From the NCBI GenBank assembly GCA_016720595.1, contig JADKKI010000012.1, forward strand, positions 1-64,000: 64,000 nucleotides of DNA, written 5' to 3'. Below the pieces are notes generated by a model. It made no database searches. It was not told where the DNA came from and saw nothing but the letters and a program-made list of their open reading frames with translations. Shown one piece after another: positions 18,240-27,815 of the stretch. The position numbers and the translations under genes were made by a program. The stretch's first letter is position 1. Every line of letters begins with the position of its first letter. Origin of the DNA: Myxococcales bacterium. GTDB lineage: Bacteria; Myxococcota_A; Polyangia; Haliangiales; Haliangiaceae.

Positions 18240-20546
18240 ATGTTCCGCGCGCTCGTCGTCGGTACCGCGTTGCTGCTCTCGGGCGGGCTCGCGGTCGCCG
18301 AGGAGGGAGGCCCGGCGGGGCCCGCGCCAGCGCCAGCGCCAGCGCCCGCGCCCGCGGGGCCGGGAACGCCCGCACCGACGGGGCCTTCGGGGCCTGAAGC
18401 GCCTGCGCCCGAGGCCAAGCCGATCACGGTGACGGGGCGCGTGATCGATCCGCTGGGGCGGCCGATCCGCGGCGCGGTGCTCAACGTCGAGGGCTCGACG
18501 GACGTGGTGAAGTCCGGCCGCGATGGCACGTTCACGCTCGAGGCGCCGATCGGCGCGACGCTGATCGTCAACTCCGACAAGTACGGCGCCGCGCTGGCGA
18601 CCGTGACCGGCCCCGTGCTCGACGACGTGGTGCTGCTGCTCGAATCGACCGAGAAGATCCAGGTGGCGGGCCAGGCGCCCACCGCGGCCACCGGCGCGGC
18701 GCAGCTCGATCGCGACGAGCTCCAGCGGCTGCCCGGCACGGGTGGCGATGTGGTGCGCGCGCTGACGGCGATGCCCGGCGTGGTGAACCTGCAGGTGCCG
18801 CTCGGGTACTCGGGCGTGGTGATCCGCGGGGCCTCGCCGCAGGACTCGAAGGTCCTGATCGATGACTTCGAGATCCCGCTGCTGTTTCACCCGTTCGGGT
18901 TCCGCGCGATCGTGCCCACGGAATCGATCCAGTCGCTGACGTTCATCCCGGGCGGGTTCGATGTGGCGTATGGCCGATCGTCGTCGGGGATCGTGCTGCT
19001 CACCACGCGGCCGGGGAGCGAGGATCGGTCCACGCAGGCGGAGCTGTCGCTGATCGATGGCGGGTTGATCTCGCAGGGATCGATCGGGGCGAAGACCCGG
19101 TACATGATCGCGCTGCGTCGATCGGTGATCGATTTCGTGCTGCCGCTGGTGATCCCGTCGAGCGTGGATCTGTCGCTGACCACGGTGCCCTCGTACTGGG
19201 ACGAGCAGCTGCGCGTGGATCACGAGCTGAGCTCGAAGTGGAACCTCTCGCTCTCGAGCGTGGGCACCAACGACGTGTTCGAGCTGTACACCACGAAGAA
19301 CGAGGATGCGGCGGCGAAGCGGCTGTACGCGCGCACGCGGTTCATCCGGCTGACGGCGGCGGCGAAGTATCACGAGGGGCCGTGGTCGGCCACGCTCGCG
19401 CTGTCGGGGATGCTGTCGGATCAGGACACCGAGATCGGGCTGTATCAGAAGCTCAAGGTGTTCACGCCGCTGGTCACGCCGCGGATCACGGCCACGCGCA
19501 GCGAGCCCAAGGCGATCGGGCTGACCGACGTGGTGTGGAGCTCGGGCGCCGAGGCGCAGATCGGGCACTCCACCACGGACCTCGCGATTCCCCTCGAGCG
19601 CCGTGAGGGCGAGCCGTTCCCGCCCTACGACCCGAAGGACACGAGCAGCCGGTTCAAGGGCTCGGTGTGGTTCCCGGACTTCGCCGCGTGGACCACGGTG
19701 GCCGCGAACTTCGATCCGCGCGTGCGCGTGACCACGGGGCTGCGGGCGGATGCGTTCGGGCGTGCGAAAGAGATCGTCGTGCAGCCGCGCGGCGAGCTGC
19801 AGGTGAAGATCGTGAAGGGCCTGACGTCGCGGTTCGGTGCGGGGATGTACCGGCGGCCGCCCGAGTTCCAGTCCGAGTTCCTGCAGAAGGACGTGAAGTC
19901 CGAGAAATCGAGCCAGCTCACGATGGGGCTCGAGCTGCTGCCGATCCCCGGCGTGCGGGTGCAGGGCTCGCTCTACTACACGGATCGCACGCAGCTGATC
20001 ACGCACAACGTGGATGGCTCGCTCGGCAACAACGGCCGGGGCAGCAGCAAGGGCGCCGAGATCCTCGCGATCCTCAGCAACGGCAAGACCTGGTTCGGGA
20101 TGTTCGGGTACTCGTACTCGAACTCCTCGCGCGTGGACACGCCCGGCGGCAAGGCACGGCTGTTCGATTACGATCAGCCGCACAGCATGAACGCCGCGCT
20201 CAGCTGGCGACGCGGCCACTGGACGCTCGGCGGCCGATTCCAGCTGTACTCCGGCCTCCCGGGCACGCCGATCGTCGGCGCGGAGTTCGATTCCGATCGC
20301 AACCTCCACATCCCGATCCCCGGCGAGGTCAACTCCGAGCGCGCGCCGATCCACCACCAGCTCGACGTGCGCGTGGACTACGCGTGGAAGTGGGGCACGG
20401 CGCAGATGCTCGCGTTCCTCGACGTGCAGAACGTCTACCTCGATCGCAGCGTGGTCACGTACTTCTACAGCTACGACTACTCGCAGAAGAGCGCGTTCGA
20501 ATCGCTGCCGCTGATCCCGTCGGTGGGCCTGCGGGGAGTGTTCTGA
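18240..20546 (+). CDS. TonB-dependent receptor with CarboxypepD-regulatory-like N-domain
   Basis: 768 residues. Signal peptide MFRALVVGTALLLSGGLAVA, then an Ala-Pro repeat linker (residues 24-60), a carboxypeptidase-regulatory-like beta-sandwich (ITVTGRVIDPLGRPIRGAVL, about 62-135), a plug domain with LDRDELQRLPGTGGDVVRAL and VVIRGASPQDSKVLIDDFE (about 155-280), and a long beta-barrel ending in an aromatic strand (GLRGVF). It is an outer-membrane importer or sensor; the substrate is not evident. The downstream lipoprotein starts inside its stop (TGATG), so the two are coupled and may work together at the outer membrane. Confidence 0.88.
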   Translation: MFRALVVGTALLLSGGLAVAEEGGPAGPAPAPAPAPAPAGPGTPAPTGPSGPEAPAPEAKPITVTGRVIDPLGRPIRGAVLNVEGSTDVVKSGRDGTFTLEAPIGATLIVNSDKYGAALATVTGPVLDDVVLLLESTEKIQVAGQAPTAATGAAQLDRDELQRLPGTGGDVVRALTAMPGVVNLQVPLGYSGVVIRGASPQDSKVLIDDFEIPLLFHPFGFRAIVPTESIQSLTFIPGGFDVAYGRSSSGIVLLTTRPGSEDRSTQAELSLIDGGLISQGSIGAKTRYMIALRRSVIDFVLPLVIPSSVDLSLTTVPSYWDEQLRVDHELSSKWNLSLSSVGTNDVFELYTTKNEDAAAKRLYARTRFIRLTAAAKYHEGPWSATLALSGMLSDQDTEIGLYQKLKVFTPLVTPRITATRSEPKAIGLTDVVWSSGAEAQIGHSTTDLAIPLERREGEPFPPYDPKDTSSRFKGSVWFPDFAAWTTVAANFDPRVRVTTGLRADAFGRAKEIVVQPRGELQVKIVKGLTSRFGAGMYRRPPEFQSEFLQKDVKSEKSSQLTMGLELLPIPGVRVQGSLYYTDRTQLITHNVDGSLGNNGRGSSKGAEILAILSNGKTWFGMFGYSYSNSSRVDTPGGKARLFDYDQPHSMNAALSWRRGHWTLGGRFQLYSGLPGTPIVGAEFDSDRNLHIPIPGEVNSERAPIHHQLDVRVDYAWKWGTAQMLAFLDVQNVYLDRSVVTYFYSYDYSQKSAFESLPLIPSVGLRGVF

Positions 20547-21280
20547 TGCGCGGGCCCACGATCCGCGAGCGCGCTGCCGGCCGGCGGGTGATCTGCGGGC
20601 CCGCGATCGCGCTGCTCCTCCTCGCCTCCGCCTGCACGCAGGACGTGGATCCGCCGTGGCAGCTCGATCACGATCGCGTGATCGCCGTGCGCGCCACGCC
20701 CTCCCGGATCGCCGCCGGCGAGGTGTCGCAGATCGATGCCCTGCTCGGCCGCAAGGGCGACGTGCCGCTCGAGACCGAGCCCGATCAGGTCACGGTGATC
20801 TCGCCGATGGTGCTGGCCGGCACGCTCGCGCACCAGGGCACGCACTGGACGGTCACCACGCCCAGCGAACCGCAGCTCGTCGCCGCGCGCCAGGAGCTCG
20901 CCCTCCCCGCCGGCGATCCGGTCCCGGTGCGCCTGCGGATGACGTTCGCCGGCACGGACCTGGTGGGCCTCAAGGTCGTGTGGCTCGGCGTGCACGTCGA
21001 CAACCCCGTGCTCGATCCCGTCACGATCGATGGCCAGCTCGTCGCAGGCACCCCCGCGCTGACCGTGGCCCCGACGACCGACATCCCGCTCGTGGTCGAG
21101 TTCGACGACACCCACGTCGTCAACTGGCTGACCTCGTGCGGCAACATGCACGACTTCGATCTCCCGGCCGCGTACCTGCGCGTCGAGCCCGAGGATCCGC
21201 AGACCGGCATGCTCGGCGTGGTGGTGCGCGACGCCCTCGGCGGCGTGGCCTGGCGCCTGTGGCCGATCACCGCGGAGTGA
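20546..21280 (+). CDS. Lipoprotein coupled to the TonB-dependent receptor
   Basis: 244 residues. Signal region with Arg-rich start and AIALLLLASAC lipobox (Cys about residue 30), then a beta-rich body with no recognised domain (VIAVRATPSRIAAGEVSQID, VKVVWLGVHVDNPVLD). Start ATG overlaps the receptor stop by one base (TGATG), showing one operon. By analogy with receptor-lipoprotein pairs it probably caps or assists the barrel, but this is inference. Confidence 0.7.
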   Translation: MRGPTIRERAAGRRVICGPAIALLLLASACTQDVDPPWQLDHDRVIAVRATPSRIAAGEVSQIDALLGRKGDVPLETEPDQVTVISPMVLAGTLAHQGTHWTVTTPSEPQLVAARQELALPAGDPVPVRLRMTFAGTDLVGLKVVWLGVHVDNPVLDPVTIDGQLVAGTPALTVAPTTDIPLVVEFDDTHVVNWLTSCGNMHDFDLPAAYLRVEPEDPQTGMLGVVVRDALGGVAWRLWPITAE

Positions 21281-21509
21281 GCCGGCCCCGGGTCATGACC
21301 GGTCGGGGAGGGCGGTGTCCGAAGCGAGTAGCGGGAGCGGGGTCGAACGCCGGCGGGGAGGGTGCGCTAGGCGGAACCCCCGCTACATCCCCTCCGACCC
21401 ATGCGACGAGCGAACGGGCACCCAAGGCCGCGAGAGCGAGCCGTTGCCCGAACGCACGTCGCGAAGCGCGGGGCGGCCGCGAATCACCCAAGGCCGCGAG
21501 ACCGAGCGC
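21281..21509. other. Intergenic region with 17-bp direct repeat
   Basis: No gene. It lies between the convergent lipoprotein gene and the ammonia-lyase gene. It carries an exact 17-bp repeat, CACCCAAGGCCGCGAGA, at 21419-21435 and 21485-21501 (66 bp apart). No clear terminator hairpin with a U run is seen for either gene. Confidence 0.5.
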
Positions 21510-23036
21510 TCAGCCCAGTCGGCCCGCGTGCAGCTCCGCGAGGCACCGCGTGATCAGCTCGTCGTGTCGCTGATCCTCCTGCGTCGCCGGGCAGGTCCGC
21601 CGGATCGCGAGATACAGCGCGCGCAGCGGCGCCGGGAGCTCCTCGGCGCGGCCCGTGGCGTCCGTGGCCTGCGCCGCGGCGAGCAGGCCGATCACGAGCA
21701 CGTGGTCCGCGAGCGACTGGATCGCGCGCAGGTCGCGGGCCGAGATCGAGCCCATCGGGACCTTGTCCTGGTTGTGGCCCTCGGTGCTGCGCGAGAACAC
21801 GCTCGCGGGCGCGGCGAGCTTGAGGGCCTCGGCCACGAGGGAGGACGCGAGGATCTCGACGGCCTTGAAGCCGTGGTGCGCGGCCTTGCCCGGGCCGTCC
21901 ACGCGCACGAGGTTCTCGGGGATGCCGGAGGTCGCGGTGGAGTGGCACAGGAGGACGAGCTGGCGCTCGAGGATCTCGGCGGCGTGCGCGACCTGGAGCT
22001 TGAGGGTCTCGGCGACGTGCGTGATGTGGCTGCCGTAGAAGTTGCCGCCGTGCAGGGCCGCGCCGGTCTCCTCGCACATCAGCGGGTTGTCGCCCGCGCC
22101 GTTGAGCTCGATCGCCACGGTGGCCGCGGCCTGCTCGAGCACCTCGACGAGCACGCCCACCACGTGCGGCGCGCAGCGCACCGAGTACGGATCCTGGACC
22201 TTGCCGCCGTTGAGCGCCGGGCGCGGCCCGCACGCGAGGGCGGCGCGGACGTGGGCCGCGTAGGCGATCGCGCCCGGGTGCGGCTTGGCCGCGAACAGGC
22301 GCTCGTCGAAGTGCGCCGCCTGACCGCGCAGCAGGAACGAGTTCCACGCGGTGACGAGGGCGTGCGTGCGCGTGAACGCCTCCGCGCGATCGAGCGCCAT
22401 CGCCACGAGCGCGGTCATCACGCTCGTGCCGTTCATGATCGAGAGCGCTTCCTTGTGCTGCAGCGTCACGGGCGTGAGGCCCACGGCGGCGAGCGCCTCG
22501 GCGGCCGGGCACGTGCGCCCGTGGAACAGCACCTCGCGCTCGCCCGAGAGCACGGCGGCCACGTACGACATCGGCGTGAGATCACCGCTCGCGCCGACGG
22601 AGCCGAGCTCGGGGATGCACGGCAGGATGTCGTGCTCGAGGAGGCGCGCCATCGCGTGCAGGGTCTCGATGCGGATACCGCTCCAGCCGGCCGCGAGCTG
22701 CGCGAGGCGCGTGACGAGCACCGCGCGGCTCTCGTCCGCGGCGAGCAGCGGGCCCACGCCGCAGCCGTGGAACCGGAACAGGTTCGCGACCAGGCTCCCG
22801 CCGTACTCGGCCGCCACGGCGTTGACCACGGAGGCGCCGAACCCGGTGTTGACGCCGTAGAACGGCTCGCCGCTCGCGACGCGGGTCTCCACCGCCTTGC
22901 GGTTCTTGCCCATCCGGTCCTGCCACCCGCCGTCCTGGGTCAGCATCACCGCGAGCTCGCCGCGGGCGACCCGGGCGACGTGCGTGTGGTCACGCGCGTC
23001 TCGCCGATCCACAGGCGCGCAGACGTCACTGCGCAC
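21510..23036 (-). CDS. Aromatic amino acid ammonia-lyase (HAL/TAL family), APE starter supply
   Basis: 508 residues from GTG 23036, overlapping the upstream acyltransferase by 11 bases. Family hallmarks: YGVNTGFG loop with catalytic Tyr, NLFRFHGCGVG selectivity segment, GSVGASGDLTPMSY carrying the Ala-Ser-Gly that forms the MIO cofactor, and GAGDNPLM. It deaminates an aromatic amino acid to an arylacrylate. The selectivity pair reads Phe-His where HALs have Ser-His, and the gene is last in an aryl-polyene operon with no other hut genes. Tyrosine or phenylalanine lyase making the aryl starter is therefore more likely than histidine degradation, though the substrate is not proved. Confidence 0.85.
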   Translation of the reverse strand: MRSDVCAPVDRRDARDHTHVARVARGELAVMLTQDGGWQDRMGKNRKAVETRVASGEPFYGVNTGFGASVVNAVAAEYGGSLVANLFRFHGCGVGPLLAADESRAVLVTRLAQLAAGWSGIRIETLHAMARLLEHDILPCIPELGSVGASGDLTPMSYVAAVLSGEREVLFHGRTCPAAEALAAVGLTPVTLQHKEALSIMNGTSVMTALVAMALDRAEAFTRTHALVTAWNSFLLRGQAAHFDERLFAAKPHPGAIAYAAHVRAALACGPRPALNGGKVQDPYSVRCAPHVVGVLVEVLEQAAATVAIELNGAGDNPLMCEETGAALHGGNFYGSHITHVAETLKLQVAHAAEILERQLVLLCHSTATSGIPENLVRVDGPGKAAHHGFKAVEILASSLVAEALKLAAPASVFSRSTEGHNQDKVPMGSISARDLRAIQSLADHVLVIGLLAAAQATDATGRAEELPAPLRALYLAIRRTCPATQEDQRHDELITRCLAELHAGRLG

Positions 23037-23928
23037 TCCAGAAATCGTAGAAGTTGAACCAGTTGAGCGGGGCGGACCGCGCGTACGTCTCGAGCATGGA
23101 TGCGTAGGATTGGGCGTAGCGGGCGATCGAAGCCGTGCGGTCCTTGCGGTCGAGTTTTACCTCGTCGGCGAGGAACTCGAAATGCAAAGCGTAGTGATTG
23201 GGACGGGTATAGACCCCTGCGACGAAGTAGACCGGGCACTTGAGGGTGTGCGCGAGCAGCCAGGGGCCCGCCGGGAACGCGGCCTCGGCGCCGAGGAACT
23301 GGGCGGTCACCACCCGGGCGCTGCCGGACTTCTGGCTGGGGAGCCGATCACCGAGGATCGCCACCAGCTCGCCGCGATCGATGGCGGCGCGGACCTGCAG
23401 CATCGCCGCGATCGGATCGGTGCCGAGCGAGATCATCCGCGTCTCGATGTCTGGAGCCAGCGAGCGCAGCACGCTGTTGACGCGCTCGGCATTGGTGAAG
23501 TCGACGAGGACGTTGATCGGGACGTTGAACTCCTTCGCGCGGCACCGCATGACCTCGAAGCTGCCGAGGTGCGCGCCGAGCAGCAGCACGCCGCGCCCGG
23601 ACTTCGCCGCCTCCACGAGCAGATCGTGGTTCTTCTGCTCGAACTCGAACGACTTGATCTTGCCGGTCACGAAGAACAGCCGATCGAGGCTGACCCGCGC
23701 GAACGTGTGGAGGTGGCGCACCACGCTCCAGAACGTGGCCGGCTGACCGATCCGGCGCAGGTAGTCACGCGAGGCGCGCCGCGCGGTGCCGCGGATCAGC
23801 GCGTAGTAGAGCGCGATGACGTAGAGGAACCAGCCGACGACCGTGCGCCCGAAGATCCGCGCACCGAGGACGAGGAGCCGGATCCCGAGCACGGTCCCGG
23901 CCTCGGGGATCTTGCGCCAGTCAGCCAC
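23026..23928 (-). CDS. LpxL/HtrB-like acyltransferase of the APE cluster (COG4261 type)
   Basis: About 300 residues from GTG 23928, which overlaps the glycosyltransferase stop by eight bases; an earlier in-frame start would overlap more. A hydrophobic segment near residues 12-45 (LGIRLLVLGARIFG, GWFLYVIALYY) anchors it in the inner membrane. It contains the lauroyl-acyltransferase motif GVLLLGAHLGSFEVMRC (H-x4-E type: H-L-G-S-F-E) and the later GELVAILGDRLP and FPAGPWLLAH. It should transfer the polyene acyl chain onto a lipid or glycan acceptor at the inner membrane. Confidence 0.85.
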   Translation of the reverse strand: MADWRKIPEAGTVLGIRLLVLGARIFGRTVVGWFLYVIALYYALIRGTARRASRDYLRRIGQPATFWSVVRHLHTFARVSLDRLFFVTGKIKSFEFEQKNHDLLVEAAKSGRGVLLLGAHLGSFEVMRCRAKEFNVPINVLVDFTNAERVNSVLRSLAPDIETRMISLGTDPIAAMLQVRAAIDRGELVAILGDRLPSQKSGSARVVTAQFLGAEAAFPAGPWLLAHTLKCPVYFVAGVYTRPNHYALHFEFLADEVKLDRKDRTASIARYAQSYASMLETYARSAPLNWFNFYDFWSAQ

Positions 23929-24670
23929 GGCGCAACCGTCGCCACAGCGCCCGGAACGGGTACGAGAGGATCCGCAACACACCCTCGGTGCACAGCCAGA
24001 AGTGCGCGCCCGCGATCAGCAGCGTATCGGCCCACGCACGATAGTGCGACACGCCACCCTGCTCCGCCGAGCGATAGATCACCGGCGTGGGCACGTGGAT
24101 CACCTTCACGCCCGCCCACACCAGGCGCACCGCGATCTCCGGATCGAAGTCCATCGCGTTGCCGCGCGCCTTGACCGCGAGCGCCGTCTCGACGGGATAG
24201 ATCCGATAGCCACACAGCGGATCGCCGACCTTGCGCCCGAGCGTCTCCACCATCGCGAAGAACACGGTGATCTTCCGCGCGCGCAGCCGGCCCTTCGGCG
24301 CCGAGGCATCGAACACGGGCTGCGCGAGCACCACGGTGTCGGCCACCGGCTCGCTGAGGGCCGCGACGAGCTTGGGGATGTCGTTGGTGTCGTGCTGGAG
24401 ATCGGCATCGATCTGCAGCGCGTACGCGAAGCCGTGCTCGTGCGCCCACGCGAGGCCGGTCTTGACCGCCGCGCCCTTGCCGCCGTTCTCGGGCCGGAAC
24501 ACCACGTGGCAGCGCCCGGCCTCACCGAGCCGGGTCAGCACGGCCTTCGCGGGCTCGGCGCTCCCATCATCCACCACGACGATGTCGGTGATGTGCTCGC
24601 GCACGCGCGTCACCACCTCCTCGAGGGTCTGAGGATTGTTGTAGGTCGGGATGATCGCGCAGATCCGCAT
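23921..24670 (-). CDS. Family 2 glycosyltransferase of the APE cluster
   Basis: 249 residues from ATG 24670, overlapping the upstream stop (TGATG). GT-A fold: MRICAIIPTYNNPQTLEEVV, VVVDDGSAEPA, ENGGKGAAVKTGLA and the metal-binding LQIDADLQHD (DAD-type motif), then GYRIYPVE. No C-terminal membrane helices. In E. coli-type APE loci a glycosyltransferase is often fused to the acyltransferase; here they are separate but translationally coupled. It likely builds the head group to which the polyene is attached. Confidence 0.88.
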   Translation of the reverse strand: MRICAIIPTYNNPQTLEEVVTRVREHITDIVVVDDGSAEPAKAVLTRLGEAGRCHVVFRPENGGKGAAVKTGLAWAHEHGFAYALQIDADLQHDTNDIPKLVAALSEPVADTVVLAQPVFDASAPKGRLRARKITVFFAMVETLGRKVGDPLCGYRIYPVETALAVKARGNAMDFDPEIAVRLVWAGVKVIHVPTPVIYRSAEQGGVSHYRAWADTLLIAGAHFWLCTEGVLRILSYPFRALWRRLRRG

Positions 24671-26533
24671 CACTCCACCACGAGCTGCCCGCTCGCGACC
24701 ACGGCCTTCGCGCACGTGACCTCGAAGCTCAGACGGGTGCCGGTCTGCTGCAAGGTCACCGCGACCTGCTGCGCCGGCGTCACCGGCTTGCGGAACCGCA
24801 GCCTCCGGATCGCGCGCAGCTGCGTGACCTCGGGGAGCTCGGCCTTGACGATCGGCCACACCAGGCGCTCCACGAGCACGGCGCCCGGCAGGATCGGGAA
24901 CGCCTCGAAGTGGCCCTGGAAGAACACCAGATCGCGCGGGATCTCCGCCACGTACTCGCCCGGCCCCACACGATGCGCAGGGATCTGCGTGGTGGGCGTC
25001 GTGGTCGTCGGCCTCGCCGTCGTGACGGTCGCGGTGGGGGCGAGCACCGTGGTCGTCGGCGTCGCCGTGGTCGTCGGCGCGCTATGGTCGTCGGCGTCGG
25101 CGTGGTCGTGGTGATGCCGAGCAGCGCGCGCAGCGCCTCGCCGTCGAGCTTGCCGCGCTCGGTGCGCGGGATCCGCGGCACGATCTTGAGGAGCTTGGGC
25201 ACGAACACCGCATCGAACTGCCGGCGCACCGCGGCACCGATCTCGTCGCGCCCGACGGTGCGCCCTCTGCCACACAGATCGCAGCGGCGATCCGCGGCTC
25301 CTTGCCGAGCATCGCATGGACGAGCACCGCCACGTCGGTGACGCCGGGCACCGCGCGGATCGTGGCCTCGAGCTCGTGCGTGGCCGCGCGCTTGCCCGCG
25401 ATCTTGATCAGCTCCTGATCGCGCCCGAGGTAGTGGAACGTGCCGTCCGCGCGCAGCTCGATGCGATCACCGATCTCCACACGAGGCGCCCCGCCCCACG
25501 GTGATTCCACCACGAGCTGGTTGTCGGGCGCCGAGACGGTCACGCCGGGCAGCGGGGTCCACGCGTGCATCGGGTGCGTGCGCGTGGCGATGCCGCCGGT
25601 CTCCGTGGAGCCGAGGATGTCGGTGACGTGCCAGCCGTGCGCGGTGGCGAGACCCGTGTGCAGCTCGCCCGGCATCCGCGCACCGCTCGAGATCACGCGC
25701 AGGTCGCGCGGCATCGGAGCTTCGGCCATCGCGCGCAGGTGGGCGGGGGTGCTGATCAGCAGATCCACGCCCTCGCGCTCGATGACGCTCGCGACATCCG
25801 CGGGCAGCAGCGCCTCGTGGCTCACGATCCGCGCGTCGAACCGAAGCGGCAACAGCGCACCGAACAGCAGGCCGAACAGATGCGAGAGCGGCACCGTCGA
25901 CATCACGCAGCGCGCGCGCGGGAACAGGTTGACCAGCACGTCGAGCTCGCCGAGCAGCTGCGCCGCGGTCTTGACCACGTAACGCGGGCGCTCGGTGGTC
26001 CCGGAGGTCGTCATCCGCACCGCGAGCGCGGGCACGGGGATCGTCGTCGCGAGCGCGGAGGGCGCGGCGCCCGCGGCGGCGCCGACGAACGTCGAAGGCG
26101 CAGTGCCCGCGGCAACGAGGATCGCGGGCACGTAGATCGCCTTGGACGAGCGAGCCTGCCGCGCGGGATCGTCGTGGAGCACGTACGACAGCTCGGGATC
26201 CGCATCCACGCGATCGAGCGTGCCCGCGGCCACGTTGGGCAACAGCTCCACGGTCGCGCCCGCGAGCCAGGCACCGAGCAGCCCCGGCACGTACGCATCC
26301 GCGCGCCGGCACGACAGCACGACACGACGACCTGCCGACCCCGCTGATGTTCCCTGCCCCGCCGACCCCGTCGGTGGTGCCTGCCCCCCCTTTCCGCCGC
26401 CCCGCCCCCGCTGCCCCGGGCGATGTCGCCTGCCCAGCCGACCCGGCCTGCCCGAGCAGCGCGGCGATCTGCGGGCCTGCGCGATCAGGTCCCGCTGCGT
26501 CTCACCGTCGAGATGTAGGAGGGAGCTCGGCAT
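24670..26533 (-). CDS. Acyl/aryl-CoA (AMP-forming) ligase fused through a Thr/Pro linker to a hotdog dehydratase (frameshifted)
   Basis: ATG 26533 overlaps the previous stop (TGATG). The adenylation domain shows the P-loop MTTSGTTERP, STETGGIATR, and A8-type YLGRDQELIKIAGKR, then after a frame change near 25270 RIPRTERGKLDGEALRALLG. Next comes a Thr/Pro repeat (about 25110-24975, ACGACC/GCC units) with a second frame change, and then a hotdog dehydratase domain VFFQGHFEAFPILPGAVLVE (GHF-x3-P-x-xPG catalytic His) ending QLVVE at 24672. It activates the arylacrylate starter and dehydrates 3-hydroxyacyl-ACP, roles of ApeH and ApeI. Residues about 20-70 are a Gly/Ala/Ser/Pro-rich insert with doubtful frame. 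Confidence 0.75.
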
Positions 26534-27157
26534 CAGCTCACGTCGGAACGAGCCGGAGGGAACACCCTGGCCAGGACCCAGTCAAGCGGATTGCGGCCGT
26601 AATCCCGGAACCGGATCTTGCGCGTGATGTACTCGACGGCGAACAGCAGGCCGATCAGCACGTAGCTGAGGATCCCGACGTAGATCGTCCACAGCTTCAG
26701 GCTCGCCGCGCCCGCGAGCACGAGCCCGATCGCGGCGAGCACGAACAGATAGCCGCCCCAGATCTTGGTCCAGCTGCGGCAGTGCGCCTGCTTGGGCACG
26801 CTGAGGTCCGGATCGATCATCCGCGCGAACTGCTCGACGAGCGGCGTGCTCGACAGCGAGCGCAGGAACGCCAGGCCGAATGCGGCCTGCGTGGCCGAAG
26901 GCAGGATCAGGAGCCACGTGCCGTTGTTCGAGATCCAGCCGAGGCCCGCGAACACGAGCGCGATCGCGGGGAGCTGCAGCGCCGCCCTGCGCTGCTCGCG
27001 CTTCGCCGACAGCAGGATCGGGATGGTGCGCACGATCACCCAGCCCACAAGGGTGAGCGCGGCGATCGTCACGTCCTGCTGCGACAGCGTCCAGTACAGC
27101 ACCCACGGCGAGGCCACGAGGAACAGCGCCGAGAGGATGTTGAGCGCCAGTTTCCAT
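26533..27157 (-). CDS. COG4648-type inner-membrane protein of the APE cluster (start frameshifted)
   Basis: About 205 residues with five or six membrane helices (ALNILSALFLVASPWVLYW, VTIAALTLVGWVIVRTIPIL, LPAIALVFAGLGWI, GYLFVLAAIGLVLAGAA, LWTIYVGILSYVLIGLLFAVEY). It is the small conserved membrane protein found in APE clusters; its biochemical role is unknown. The ATG at 27157 overlaps the upstream stop (TGATG), but the hydrophobic frame is one base off. Removing one G in ATGGAAACTGG would give M-K-L-A-L-N directly, a clear sign of a one-base insertion. Confidence 0.75.
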
Positions 27158-27813
27158 CACAGCCGCTCGTAGCCCTCGTTGACGATGGTCAGCCTGTAGC
27201 CGAACCACCCGTTGCGCAGCGTCGCCGACACCGGCTCGCAGTGCGCGGGCTCGCACCCGGCGCCGAGCTGCACGCGGATCGCGCCCTTGAGCTTGGGCTC
27301 GCCGGGCCGCGTGAACACGCTCGCGCGGAGCTGGCCCTCCTGCCAGGTCTCCTCCACGTGCTCGCCGTCGAGCTCGCCCTTCAGCACGCCGGAGTAGTGA
27401 GCGTCGGTGGGCGCGGGGAGCCGCTTGAAGAACACGCGATGCACGTCCACCACGATGTTGCGCGGCGAGAACGGCAGCTCGGGGCCCACGAGCTGACGAA
27501 CTCGATCTTGTCGGCCTTGTGGGTGAGCGTGAACGCCTTGACGTCCATCGGGCCGAGGCCGATCACGAGGAGCGTGTCGCCTGCTTCTGCACCACGGCAT
27601 CGAGCTCCGCGTCGACGGGCTGCCGTCGCGCTGCGTGCGGATCTTGAGGCTCTGCCGCACCATGAAGTTCTGCGCGATCGTGCTCGGATCGTGGAGCACG
27701 CCCGGGTACTCCGCCGGCGCGCTCGCCGAGATCGTGCTCTGTCGCGGCGGATGTCCGCAGGCCGCCAGCGCGAGCATCCCCACGAACGTGACCAGGCCGA
27801 GCTTGGTGACTAC
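27157..27813 (-). CDS. DUF3261-type lipoprotein of the APE cluster (frameshifted)
   Basis: Signal LVTFVGMLALAAC ends in a good lipobox. The mature part (APAEYPGVLHDPSTIAQNFM, then after frame changes DVKAFTLTHKADKIEFVSS, SPRNIVVDVHRVFFKRLPAP, GYRLTIVNEGYERL) matches the DUF3261 lipoproteins encoded beside the MMPL exporter in APE loci. Three frame changes lie between about 27620 and 27480. No start codon is visible at the right place; the upstream exporter and this protein read into each other in one frame, so the boundary near 27815 is a guess. Confidence 0.55.
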   Translation of the reverse strand, partial: VVTKLGLVTFVGMLALAACGHPPRQSTISASAPAEYPGVLHDPSTIAQNFMVRQSLKIRTQRDGSPSTRSSMPWCRSRRHAPRDRPRPDGRQGVHAHPQGRQDRVRQLVGPELPFSPRNIVVDVHRVFFKRLPAPTDAHYSGVLKGELDGEHVEETWQEGQLRASVFTRPGEPKLKGAIRVQLGAGCEPAHCEPVSATLRNGWFGYRLTIVNEGYERL

Positions 27814-27815
27814 CG

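Noticed and set aside
18180..20357. 725-residue minus-strand open frame opposite the TonB-dependent receptor
   Set aside because: Arg/His/Gln-rich composition and no motif; the receptor frame is complete with signal peptide and barrel end.
21510..23036. Calling the ammonia-lyase a histidine-utilisation HutH
   Set aside because: No hutU/I/G neighbours; selectivity segment is Phe-His rather than Ser-His; gene is coupled to the APE operon.
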